DNA from: Gammaproteobacteria bacterium
GTDB taxonomy: Bacteria > Pseudomonadota > Gammaproteobacteria > Xanthomonadales > Wenzhouxiangellaceae
NCBI GenBank assembly: GCA_003565625.1
Contig: PXBD01000016.1
Coordinates: 31,954-95,953 of the forward strand
Length of the DNA stretch: 64,000 nucleotides
Reading direction: 5' to 3'
Below, piece after piece: positions 26,905 through 34,868 of this stretch (position 1 is its first letter; the number at the start of each line of letters is the position of its first letter). The notes below the pieces were generated by a model. The model was given only the letters and a program-made list of their open reading frames with translations. It was not told where the DNA came from and did no database searches. The translations under genes and the position numbers were made by a program.

Positions 26905-28227
26905 ATGAGCGAGGTCTGCGTTCGCCGGCTTGACGAACCGATCGACCTGCTGGAAATCCACCGTCACGACCCGGACGCCTGGCCGTTTCTGCTCAGCAGC
27001 GAGGCCACATCGGCTGCCGGTCGCTGGAGCATTTTGTTTCGGCACAGCGGGGAAACCCTGGTGGATACCGGGGGCTCGGACTTTCTGGCGCGTCTGCGAG
27101 TGGCCCTGCCCGCGGCCTTCGCCGCCCCGAATCCTGGCTCCTGCGGGCTGCCGTTTACCGGCGGCTGGTTTCTCTACCTGGGCTACGAGGTCGCTGCCGA
27201 GATCGAGCCACGGCTGTCGGTACCGCCGGCGGGCGACGGCCTGCCGGTCGCGTGCGCGGCGCGCTGCCCGGCCGCGCTGCTGATCGATACAATCTCTGGC
27301 CAGCGCTGGCTGGCGGCCGAGTCCGGGGCCTGGCTGGAGCAGGCCGGCGCCGAGTTGGCGAGGCTGCCGACGCCGGCGCGGCCGCGTTCCGTCCTGCCCG
27401 AGCTGGAGCTGGAGGTGGATGCAGCCGAGCAGTTCATCGACGGCGTGGACCGCATTCGCGCCTGGATCCTCGACGGCGATGTCTTTCAGGTCAACCTTTC
27501 AAGGGAGTGGCGGGCGCGTTTCGAAACCGCGCCCGACGCCGCCGAGCTGTATCGCCTGCTGGCCCGAGCCAACCCGGCTCCGTTCGCCGGTCTGGCCCGG
27601 CTGCCGGGCGGAACCGTGATCAGCTCGTCTCCGGAACGCCTGGTCGAGGCACGCGGGGGGCTGGTGCAAACCCGCCCGATCGCCGGAACCCGGCCGCGTG
27701 GAACGAACCAGGAACTGGATCTGGACCTGTCGGGCGAGTTGCTTGGGCATCCCAAGGAGCGGGCCGAACATATCATGCTCATCGACCTGGAACGCAACGA
27801 CCTGGGCCGGGTCTGCGAAGCCGGATCGGTTGAGGTAAACGAGCTGATGGGACTGGAAAGTTATACCCATGTGCATCACATCGTCTCGAACGTCCGCGGA
27901 CGCCTGCGACCCGAAATCCACCCGGTAGACGTGATTGCTGCGCTGTTTCCCGGCGGCACCATCACCGGTTGTCCGAAAGTGCGCTGCATGGAAATCATCG
28001 CCGAACTCGAGGGTCGAGGGCGGAGCTTCTACACCGGCTCGATGGGCTACCTTGGGCTGGACGGCAGCATGGATCTCAACATCCTGATCCGCTCGATGCG
28101 GGTCAGCAATCGGCTGCTGACCTTTCGCACCGGTGCCGGCATCGTGGCCGATTCAGACCCCGTCGCCGAGGTCGCCGAGACTGAAGCCAAGGCACGTGGG
28201 CTGCTGCGCGCGCTTGGCCAGCCATGA
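26905..28227 (+). CDS. pabB: Aminodeoxychorismate synthase component I (PabB), with an atypical PIAGT motif
   Basis: The 440-residue protein belongs to the chorismate-binding family and probably makes 4-amino-4-deoxychorismate for folate. Family motifs include SSPERLVEARGG, HIMLIDLERNDLGRVCEAG, TITGCPKVRCMEI and the C-terminal GAGIVADSDPVAEVAET. In the well-studied E. coli PabB a Lys in PIKGT (Lys 274) acts as nucleophile. Here the motif reads PIAGT, with Ala at residue 260, as in anthranilate synthase TrpE. The adjacent pabC argues for PabB function; some natural PabB proteins may manage without the Lys. The stop overlaps the pabC start (ATGA). The start ATG follows fabF and gives the normal N-terminus. 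Confidence 0.85.
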   Translation: MSEVCVRRLDEPIDLLEIHRHDPDAWPFLLSSEATSAAGRWSILFRHSGETLVDTGGSDFLARLRVALPAAFAAPNPGSCGLPFTGGWFLYLGYEVAAEIEPRLSVPPAGDGLPVACAARCPAALLIDTISGQRWLAAESGAWLEQAGAELARLPTPARPRSVLPELELEVDAAEQFIDGVDRIRAWILDGDVFQVNLSREWRARFETAPDAAELYRLLARANPAPFAGLARLPGGTVISSSPERLVEARGGLVQTRPIAGTRPRGTNQELDLDLSGELLGHPKERAEHIMLIDLERNDLGRVCEAGSVEVNELMGLESYTHVHHIVSNVRGRLRPEIHPVDVIAALFPGGTITGCPKVRCMEIIAELEGRGRSFYTGSMGYLGLDGSMDLNILIRSMRVSNRLLTFRTGAGIVADSDPVAEVAETEAKARGLLRALGQP

Positions 28228-29030
28228 ACACGCTCGTTGATGGTCGACCAGACCAGGCCGTGCCGGCCGACGACCGCGGCCTGCTGTTTGGCGAGCATGT
28301 GTTTGAAACCATTGCCTTCTGGCATGGCCAGGCTCCGCTCTGGTCGGGCCACATGCAGCGCCTGGCGCGCGGCGCCGAAGTGCTGGGAGTGATGCTGCCG
28401 GATCCCGCGCAGCTGGCGCGGGATTGCAGGATCCTGCTTCAAGCCTGCCCCGATTGCTCCGCTGTGATCCGGATTACGATCACGGCCGGGAGCGGTGGAC
28501 GGGGCTATTGGCCGGTGGCCCAGCCGCGATCGCGCCGGATTGTCCAGCGTCGGCCCTGGCCGAGTGATCTGGAAGACCAGCGTCGGTCCGGGTTGCGCGC
28601 CATATTCAGTGCCCATCGCTTGGCCGATGAGGGTGTCCTGGCCGGCCTCAAACACGGCAATCGGCTCCTCCAGACCCTGGCCGCCCGGGAATGCGCCCGC
28701 GCCGGTGCCGACGAGGCCGTGCTGCTCGACAGCGCCGGCCGTCTTGCCGAGGCGGTCAGCAGCAACCTGGTGCTGGTTGGCGCCGATGGGATCGCCACGC
28801 CGCCGCACCCGGCGGTGGCGGGTGTCGGCCTGGCCTGGCTGCGCGAGGAACTGGCTTCGGAGTTGGCTGAAAGCAGCGTCTTTCCGGCCGAGCTGGATGC
28901 CGTGAGCGAACTGCTGGTGATAAACTCGATTGGCGGTATTCGCCCGGTCACGCAACTGGGCCGATTTCGATTCGAGGCCGGTCCGGTATTTCGGCGGCTG
29001 CACACTCTCTGGCAAAGCAAATTGTTCTGA
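28224..29030 (+). CDS. pabC: Aminodeoxychorismate lyase
   Basis: PabC is a fold-type IV PLP enzyme that splits aminodeoxychorismate into p-aminobenzoate and pyruvate. The PLP-binding Lys is residue 143 in GLKHGNRLLQTL. The N-terminal DDRGLLFGEHVFET is the family's opening motif, and the phosphate-binding loop is near SNLVLVG. Its start overlaps pabB and its stop overlaps mltG (TGATG). Translational coupling suits two enzymes that share an unstable intermediate. Confidence 0.95.
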   Translation: MNTLVDGRPDQAVPADDRGLLFGEHVFETIAFWHGQAPLWSGHMQRLARGAEVLGVMLPDPAQLARDCRILLQACPDCSAVIRITITAGSGGRGYWPVAQPRSRRIVQRRPWPSDLEDQRRSGLRAIFSAHRLADEGVLAGLKHGNRLLQTLAARECARAGADEAVLLDSAGRLAEAVSSNLVLVGADGIATPPHPAVAGVGLAWLREELASELAESSVFPAELDAVSELLVINSIGGIRPVTQLGRFRFEAGPVFRRLHTLWQSKLF

Positions 29031-30028
29031 TGCGCCTGACCCTGTTTCTCGTGATCTTCGCGCTGGGGCTGGTGACACTGCTGCTGGTTCAACGCTGGCA
29101 TGAGTGGAACCGATTCCATGCTCTGCCGTTGAACCCGGACGGTGAACTTCAGCTCTGGGTGGCGCCCGGTACCAGCTATTCCGGCCTGGTGCGAGAGCTC
29201 GAGCGGCTTGGCCTGGCCCAGCCAGACTGGCAGTGGCGCTTGTTTGGCCGGCTGCATGCACCGGGCGTTCAGGCCGGCGAGTACCGCATTCCTGCCGCCA
29301 GCAGTGTCGCAGCGCTCATGCAACAGCTCGAGCGAGGCGAAACCCGCGACCATCGCTTGACCATCATCGAGGGCTGGACGCTGAACCGCCTGCGCGCCGA
29401 ACTGGCCAATGATCCTCGCCTGGTGAATCGTGGGCACGACCTGAGCGAGGCGGAATTGATGGAAGGTCTGGGTTGCACCGGCTGTTTCGGCGAAGGGCGC
29501 TTCTTGCCCGAGACGTATTTCTTTACCCGCGGCAGCAGCGATCTGGATATCCTCAGGCGTGCCTACAGGGCCATGGAGGAGGCGCTGGCCGCGGCCTGGT
29601 CAGGGCGGGGCCAGGACCTGCCGCTGGCCTCACCCGAAGAGCTTCTGGTGCTGGCTTCCATCATCGAGCGCGAGACCGGCCAGGCGGCCGAGCGGAGCGA
29701 GGTCGCGGGTGTGTTCGTGCGCCGTCTGCAGCGCGGTATGCGCCTGCAGACCGACCCGACGGTGATGTATGGTCTGGGTGATGATTTCGACGGCCGGCTG
29801 CGACGCGTCCACCTGCGCACCGACCATCCTTGGAATACCTACACTCGCCACGGCTTGCCCCCCACACCCATCGCGCTGCCTGGGCGCGACAGTCTGCAGG
29901 CCGCCGCCCGGCCAGCGGAGGGCACAGCCCTGTATTTCGTCTCGCGCGGAGACGGGACCCATCAGTTTTCCGACACCCTGACCGAGCACAACGCCGCGGT
30001 CAACCGATACATTCGGGGGCGACGGTGA
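29030..30028 (+). CDS. mltG: Endolytic murein transglycosylase MltG
   Basis: MltG (YceG) is an inner-membrane lytic transglycosylase that cuts nascent glycan strands and so ends their elongation. A single N-terminal helix (LFLVIFALGLVTLLLVQRW) anchors the 332-residue protein; the rest is periplasmic. The catalytic Glu is residue 213 in LASIIERETGQAAERSEVAGV, followed by RLQTDPTVMYGLG and TPIALPGRDSLQAA. Gene position between pabC and tmk is the conserved one. Confidence 0.96.
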   Translation: MRLTLFLVIFALGLVTLLLVQRWHEWNRFHALPLNPDGELQLWVAPGTSYSGLVRELERLGLAQPDWQWRLFGRLHAPGVQAGEYRIPAASSVAALMQQLERGETRDHRLTIIEGWTLNRLRAELANDPRLVNRGHDLSEAELMEGLGCTGCFGEGRFLPETYFFTRGSSDLDILRRAYRAMEEALAAAWSGRGQDLPLASPEELLVLASIIERETGQAAERSEVAGVFVRRLQRGMRLQTDPTVMYGLGDDFDGRLRRVHLRTDHPWNTYTRHGLPPTPIALPGRDSLQAAARPAEGTALYFVSRGDGTHQFSDTLTEHNAAVNRYIRGRR

Positions 30029-30651
30029 GGCGCGGGCGTTTCATTACCCTGGAGGGTGGCGAGGGTGCCGGCAAGACCACCGCCGCGGCCTGGGTGCTGG
30101 AATGGCTGCAAGGCGCGGGCCGGGAAGTGGTTCGAACCCGGGAGCCGGGCGGGACCAGCGCGGCCGAAAAGGTGCGCCAGATCCTGCTGGATCCGGACAC
30201 CGGAGAACTGGAGCCGATGACCGAGCTGCTGCTGATGTTTTCGGCCCGAGCGGAAAACCTGGCCCGCATCATCCGACCGGCGCTGGAGGCCGGCCAGGAC
30301 GTGCTGTGCGATCGCTTCACCGACGCCAGTCGCGCCTACCAGGGCGGCGGGCGCCGGTTGGGTATGCATCTGGTCGACCGCCTGGCCAACATTGTCCATC
30401 CTGACCTTCAGCCCGATCTGACTCTTTTGCTGGACGTGCCGGTCGCCGTTGGGCTGGAGCGGGTCGGCCGCCGTGGCGGCCAAAGAGATCGTTTCGAGCA
30501 GTCCCGCCAGGATTTTCTGGAACGGGTCAGGGCGGCTTATCTCGCCCAGGCGCGGCTGGAACCGGAACGGATCGTGGTCATTGATGCAAGTCTGCCCCCG
30601 GAACAGGTGCGGGAGCGAATCCTTGCCCAACTGCAGGCCAGGCTGACGTGA
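30025..30651 (+). CDS. tmk: Thymidylate kinase
   Basis: Tmk phosphorylates dTMP to dTDP. The 208-residue protein starts from a GTG that overlaps the mltG stop (GTGA). The P-loop GGEGAGKT is at residues 11-18, followed by the DRx motif (CDRFTDASRAYQGGG). The lid region is short, as in gammaproteobacteria. A longer upstream frame lies entirely inside mltG and was not used. Confidence 0.97.
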   Translation: MRRGRFITLEGGEGAGKTTAAAWVLEWLQGAGREVVRTREPGGTSAAEKVRQILLDPDTGELEPMTELLLMFSARAENLARIIRPALEAGQDVLCDRFTDASRAYQGGGRRLGMHLVDRLANIVHPDLQPDLTLLLDVPVAVGLERVGRRGGQRDRFEQSRQDFLERVRAAYLAQARLEPERIVVIDASLPPEQVRERILAQLQARLT

Positions 30652-31592
30652 TGCTGCCCTGGCTCAGGACCTGCCGTGACCATTTGAATCAGTCGCTGGC
30701 AAATGAGCGTCTGGGCCATGCGCCATTGCTCCATGGCCCGGCTGGCCTGGGCAAGCGCAGTCTGGCGGACTGGCTGGTCCGGCGCCTGTTGTGCCTCGCC
30801 CCCAATGATGGAAACCCGTGTGGCGCATGCCGTGCCTGTCAACTGCTGGACAGCGGTACTCATCCCGATCTGTTCGCGGCTGCGGTCCCGGAAGACCGGA
30901 CCCAGCTGACGGTGGACGTCATCCGTGAGCTCAACCGTGGTCTGGAACTGACCCCTGCGCTGGGCCCGCGGCGCATCGGCCTGATTGCCGAGGCCGACCA
31001 GATGAACCGCAACGCCGCCAATGCCTTGCTCAAGACACTGGAAGAACCGGCCGGGCAGGCCTGGCTGGTATTGGTCAGCGACCGCCCGGATGCGCTGCCG
31101 GCCACGGTCTTGAGCCGTTGTCAGAAACTGGCCGTGAGACCGCCGCCGACGGAACAGGCCATGGCCTGGCTGGCAGAGGAGGTCAAGGCCGCCGATCCTG
31201 CACAGCACGAACTGGCGCTTGAAGTGGCCGGAGGGGCGCCCTTACGGGCGCGGCAGCTGCTGCAAGAACAATCACTGGAGTTCGGCCTCGAAATCCGCAG
31301 CGCTTTGCTGGAAATGGCCAAAGGGAACGTTCTGGAGCCCGGCCTGACCGAAACCTGGGCCGGGCGGGCTGACGAGGCTTGGCACTGGCTGGCATTCTGG
31401 ACCCGCCAGTGGACGGGATCGGCGCTGGGTCTGGGCGAGGACACGGGCGCGCCAGCGGACGCCGAGAGGCTGGCTGAGCGCTGGCAAGCAGCGCTGACCG
31501 GCCGGGCCCTGGCCGACGGCTCGATCCGTGCTGACCTGTTACTCGGGAAATGGCTGCTAGAATGGGAAGCATTATTTCCCCCACGGGGCTGA
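30651..31592 (+). CDS. holB: DNA polymerase III delta' subunit
   Basis: HolB is a subunit of the clamp loader that places the beta clamp on DNA. The N-terminal AAA fold shows a degenerate P-loop (HGPAGLGKRSL) and a zinc-binding cysteine cluster (CGACRACQLLDSGTHPD), with NALLKTLEEP and the sensor LSRCQ motif. The C-terminal domain is helical. The product has 313 residues; the start overlaps the tmk stop (TGATG), and a GTG one codon earlier is an alternative. Confidence 0.94.
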   Translation: MLPWLRTCRDHLNQSLANERLGHAPLLHGPAGLGKRSLADWLVRRLLCLAPNDGNPCGACRACQLLDSGTHPDLFAAAVPEDRTQLTVDVIRELNRGLELTPALGPRRIGLIAEADQMNRNAANALLKTLEEPAGQAWLVLVSDRPDALPATVLSRCQKLAVRPPPTEQAMAWLAEEVKAADPAQHELALEVAGGAPLRARQLLQEQSLEFGLEIRSALLEMAKGNVLEPGLTETWAGRADEAWHWLAFWTRQWTGSALGLGEDTGAPADAERLAERWQAALTGRALADGSIRADLLLGKWLLEWEALFPPRG

Positions 31593-31597
31593 GGGCC

Positions 31598-31936
31598 ATG
31601 GCGCAGAAAGGCATCCTCTCTTACAACATCGAAAACAAGCAGGAGCTGTATGCAGCCTACATGCCGTTTCTGATCAACGGCGGGCTGTTTGTGCCGACGC
31701 GCAAGAATTTCCATCTAGGTGACGACGTCCTGGTGCTTCTCAGTCTCATGGGTGAAGAACGCATGGCCATTCCCGGCAAGGTAGCGTGGATTACTCCACC
31801 CGGTAGTCAACGCGGTATCAACAGCGGTGTCGGTGTCCAGTTCGCCGACGGCCAGGAAGCCCAGAAGGCGCAAAATTCCATCGTTGCCCATCTAGCCGGC
31901 ATGCTCGACAGCGAGAAACCAACCCGCACGGTTTGA
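31598..31936 (+). CDS. pilZ: Type IV pilus assembly protein PilZ
   Basis: The 112-residue protein closely follows the founding PilZ of Pseudomonas: GILSYNIENKQELYAAYMPF, NGGLFVPTRKNFHLGDDV, VAWITPPGSQRGINSGVGVQF and a C-terminal RTV. Like that protein it lacks the RxxxR and D/NxSxxG motifs, so it should not bind c-di-GMP itself and instead works through partners such as PilB or FimX. The position straight after holB is conserved. A TAGAAT sequence inside the end of holB could be a private -10 element. Start ATG has a ribosome-like gaggg ahead. Confidence 0.95.
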   Translation: MAQKGILSYNIENKQELYAAYMPFLINGGLFVPTRKNFHLGDDVLVLLSLMGEERMAIPGKVAWITPPGSQRGINSGVGVQFADGQEAQKAQNSIVAHLAGMLDSEKPTRTV

Positions 31937-31956
31937 CCCGGACCGACCCGGCCGCC

Positions 31957-33015
31957 ATGCGGCGTGTAATGCATGTCGACATGGATGCGTTTTATGCCAG
32001 TGTCGAGCAGCGCGATGACCCCGCCCTGCGCGCACGCCCGGTGCTGGTGGGCGGGCGCTCGGCGCGCGGTGTTGTCGCTGCGGCCAGCTATGAAGCGCGG
32101 CAATACGGGGTTCGCTCGGCCATGCCGGGCGCGCGCGCCCGGCGCTTGTGTCCCCATGCGGTTTTTCTCGCGCCCCGCTTCGAGCGTTACCGCGAGGTTT
32201 CGGCCCAGATTTTCAGCCTGTTCCACGAGTGGAGCGATGAGGTCGAGGGCCTGAGTCTGGATGAAGCCTACCTGGACCTGTCTCTGGTCGCGGGCGATTG
32301 GGAAGAACTGACCCGGATAGGTCGGACCCTCAAGCGCGCCATCGCTGACCGTACCGGCCTGACGGCATCGGTGGGGATGGCGGCCAACAAGCTCCTGGCC
32401 AAGCTGGCGTCCGACTACGACAAACCCGACGGTTTCGTACTGGTTGAGCCAGAGCGCGTGCAGCCTTTTCTGGATCCCTTGCCGGTGCGGCGCCTGCCGG
32501 GTGTTGGTCGGCGCAGCGCAGAGCGTCTCAACGAAGCCGGGGTGTTGACGGTCGGTCAGCTGCGCGCTACCGCACCCGATCTCCTGACCCGGATGTTCGG
32601 CAGCCACGGGCTGGTCCTGGCAGAGCGCGCGCGCGGGCTGGATGACCGGCCGGTCCGCGCCGGCCGAGTCAGACGATCGATCAGTCAGGAAAACACCCTG
32701 TCTGAGGATGTCCATGAATTGCCGGCGCTGGGCAGATTGATTGACCGCCAGGCCGAGGAGGTGTCCCGGCGCCTGCACGCCAAGGGCCTGTATGCGCGCA
32801 CGGTCACCCTCAAGCTGCGCTCCAGCGGATTTTCCACCATCCCCCGCAGCCGCTCGCTTTCCGGTTACACCCGATCGGCCTCGGTGCTGGCCGCTACGGC
32901 GCGCGACCTGCTCAACGACTGGAGCGACTGGCGCAGCGCTTTTGCCGTTCGCCTGGTCGGGGTAGGCGCATCAGGGCTGGCTGCCAGCCCTGAGGTAGGT
33001 GAGTTGCTGGAGTAG
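31957..33015 (+). CDS. dinB: DNA polymerase IV (DinB)
   Basis: This Y-family translesion polymerase carries out error-prone bypass synthesis. Catalytic residues are visible: Asp 8 in HVDMDAFYASVEQ and the Asp 102/Glu 103 pair in LSLDEAYLD. The little-finger domain covers the last 110 residues. The ATG chosen gives a family-typical start (MRRVMHVDMD) and 352 residues; a TTG eight codons upstream overlaps the pilZ stop and is a less likely start. No LexA box is obvious before it. Confidence 0.95.
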   Translation: MRRVMHVDMDAFYASVEQRDDPALRARPVLVGGRSARGVVAAASYEARQYGVRSAMPGARARRLCPHAVFLAPRFERYREVSAQIFSLFHEWSDEVEGLSLDEAYLDLSLVAGDWEELTRIGRTLKRAIADRTGLTASVGMAANKLLAKLASDYDKPDGFVLVEPERVQPFLDPLPVRRLPGVGRRSAERLNEAGVLTVGQLRATAPDLLTRMFGSHGLVLAERARGLDDRPVRAGRVRRSISQENTLSEDVHELPALGRLIDRQAEEVSRRLHAKGLYARTVTLKLRSSGFSTIPRSRSLSGYTRSASVLAATARDLLNDWSDWRSAFAVRLVGVGASGLAASPEVGELLE

Positions 33016-33030
33016 GTCTGCCGAGCGCCT

Positions 33031-34716
33031 TCAGTCCGAGCTTCTGGGGTCGCCGTACTGGTCGCGCAGCTCGCGCCGCAGAATCTTGCCGACGTTGGTC
33101 TTGGGCAACTCGTCGACGAATTCCACGTACTTCGGTACCTTGTAGCCGGTCAGTTCGTTGCGACAGTAGTCGCGCAGTTCCTTGACCGACAGGCTGTCAT
33201 CCTTGCGCACGACTACCACTTTGACGACCTCGCCCGACTTCTCATCCGGGGCACCGATGGCACCGACCTCGAGCACCTTGGGGTGCGTGGCCACGATGTC
33301 CTCGATTTCGTTGGGATAGACGTTGAAGCCCGAGACCAGAATCATGTCTTTCTTGCGATCGACGATGTAGAAGTATCCCTTGGCATCCATACGTGCCATA
33401 TCGCCGGTCTTCAGCCAGCCATCTTCGCCCAGTACCTTGGCGGTTTCCTCCGGCCGGTTCCAGTAGCCTTTCATGACCTGGGGGCCCTGGATGCACAGTT
33501 CTCCGGTTTCGTCGACGTCGACCGGGTTGCCGTCTTCGTCGATAACCCGGCAGGCAGTCGAAGAGATCGGCAGGCCGATCGCGCCGTTGTAGTCGGCCAG
33601 GTCCATCGGATTGATGCAGGCCGCCGGTGAGGTCTCGGTCAAGCCGTAGGCCTCGATCAGGGTGACACCGGTCGTTGCTTTCCATTTGTCGGCCACGGCG
33701 CGCTGCACGGCCATGCCGCCGCCGAGCGTCAGGCTCAGGTGCGAGAAGTCCAGATCTGCAAATCCGGGGGTGTTGAGCAACCCATTGAACAGTGTATTGA
33801 CCCCGGTAATGGCGGTGAACTTCTCCTTGCCCAGTTCCTTGACGAAGCCGGCCATGTCACGCGGATTGGTGATCAGCACGTTGCGGCCGCCAAACTTCAG
33901 AAAAACCAGGCAGTTCGCGGTCAAAGCGAAGATGTGGTACAGCGGCAGGGCGGTGATGATGACCTCGCGCCCCAGGTTGATGTTGCTGCCAAGCCAGGCC
34001 GAAGACTGCTGCATGTTGGCCACCATGTTGCCGTGGGTCAGCATGGCGCCTTTCGATACCCCGGTGGTCCCACCGGTGTACTGCAGAAAGGCCAGGTCGT
34101 CGTGGGTCAGCTGGACCGGCTTGAGGGTTTCGGATTTGCCCTCGGTGAGCACCTTGCCCATGCGCACGGCATGGGGCAGGTTGTAGCGGGGAATCAACTT
34201 CTTGACCCGACGGAGGACGAAATCCATGATCGTGCCCTTGGGAAAGCCGATCATTTCGCCGATCGAGGTAATGATCACATGCTCGACGTCGGTGTCGTCG
34301 ATCACCGCCTCGAGCACGTTGGCGAAGTTTTCCATGATCACGATGGCGCGGGCGCCGGAATCCTTGAGCTGGTGCTTGAGCTCGCGCGCGGTGTAGAGCG
34401 GGTTGGTGTTGACCACGACCAGGCCGGCGCGCAGGGCGCCAAATACGGCGACCGGATACTGGAGGACATTGGGCATCATGATTGCGATGCGGTCGCCGGG
34501 CTGCAGGCCGAGTGCCTGCATGCGGGCGCCGAATGCACGGCTGTATTCGTCGACCTGGGCGTAGCTCAGCTCCTTGCCGAAGTTGACATAGGCGACCTTG
34601 TCGGCAAAGGACTTGCAGCTGGTGTCGATCACATCGACGATGGAGGAGAACTCGGCCAGGTCGATTTCTTCGGGCACTCCCTGCGGGTACTCCGACAGCC
34701 ACGGTTTTTCGATCAT
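33031..34716 (-). CDS. fadD: Long-chain-fatty-acid--CoA ligase
   Basis: FadD activates imported fatty acids to acyl-CoAs at the inner membrane, feeding FadIJ encoded elsewhere in this window. The 561-residue adenylate-forming enzyme has the P-loop YTGGTTGVSKGAMLTHGN, the YGLTETSP motif, and the C-terminal hinge and catalytic Lys region (DRKKDMILVSGFNVYPNEIE ... GKILRRELR). The start gives an N-terminus like that of E. coli and Pseudomonas FadD (EKPWLSEYPQGVPEEID). Upstream bases 34734-34761 hold an imperfect GTTTG/CAAAAC repeat and a palindrome that could be operators. Confidence 0.96.
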   Translation of the reverse strand: MIEKPWLSEYPQGVPEEIDLAEFSSIVDVIDTSCKSFADKVAYVNFGKELSYAQVDEYSRAFGARMQALGLQPGDRIAIMMPNVLQYPVAVFGALRAGLVVVNTNPLYTARELKHQLKDSGARAIVIMENFANVLEAVIDDTDVEHVIITSIGEMIGFPKGTIMDFVLRRVKKLIPRYNLPHAVRMGKVLTEGKSETLKPVQLTHDDLAFLQYTGGTTGVSKGAMLTHGNMVANMQQSSAWLGSNINLGREVIITALPLYHIFALTANCLVFLKFGGRNVLITNPRDMAGFVKELGKEKFTAITGVNTLFNGLLNTPGFADLDFSHLSLTLGGGMAVQRAVADKWKATTGVTLIEAYGLTETSPAACINPMDLADYNGAIGLPISSTACRVIDEDGNPVDVDETGELCIQGPQVMKGYWNRPEETAKVLGEDGWLKTGDMARMDAKGYFYIVDRKKDMILVSGFNVYPNEIEDIVATHPKVLEVGAIGAPDEKSGEVVKVVVVRKDDSLSVKELRDYCRNELTGYKVPKYVEFVDELPKTNVGKILRRELRDQYGDPRSSD

Positions 34717-34811
34717 TTTGTACTACCCCTGATGTTTGGTTGGTCAAAACCCCAAGCTTGGCACAGCCTGCCGTTGCAGACAAGTCGGGAACCTGCCTTG
34801 CCGGAATTTCA

Positions 34812-34839
34812 TTTGCTCGTGGAGTGAGTCGGGTATATC
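34812..34839 (+). promoter_or_regulatory. Putative promoter of the ligase-CBS gene
   Basis: TTTGCT and TATATC are separated by 16 bases. A transcription start near base 34846 would leave a leader of about 23 bases. The call rests on hexamer resemblance only. The 152-base gap to divergent fadD holds this element and a perfect CCAAGCTTGG palindrome at 34752-34761. Confidence 0.4.
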
Positions 34840-34868
34840 ATCACGGGCGAACCGTTCCTGGCTGTGAC

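Noticed and set aside
30127..30146. tRNA T-loop-like sequence GGTTCGAACC
   Set aside because: It lies inside tmk coding sequence (VVRTREPGG) and no cloverleaf can be drawn around it.
34734..34750. Imperfect GTTTG/CAAAAC repeat before fadD as a fatty-acid regulator site
   Set aside because: The arms are in the opposite orientation to the PsrA-type site that I know and one arm is imperfect; FadR consensus is not matched either.
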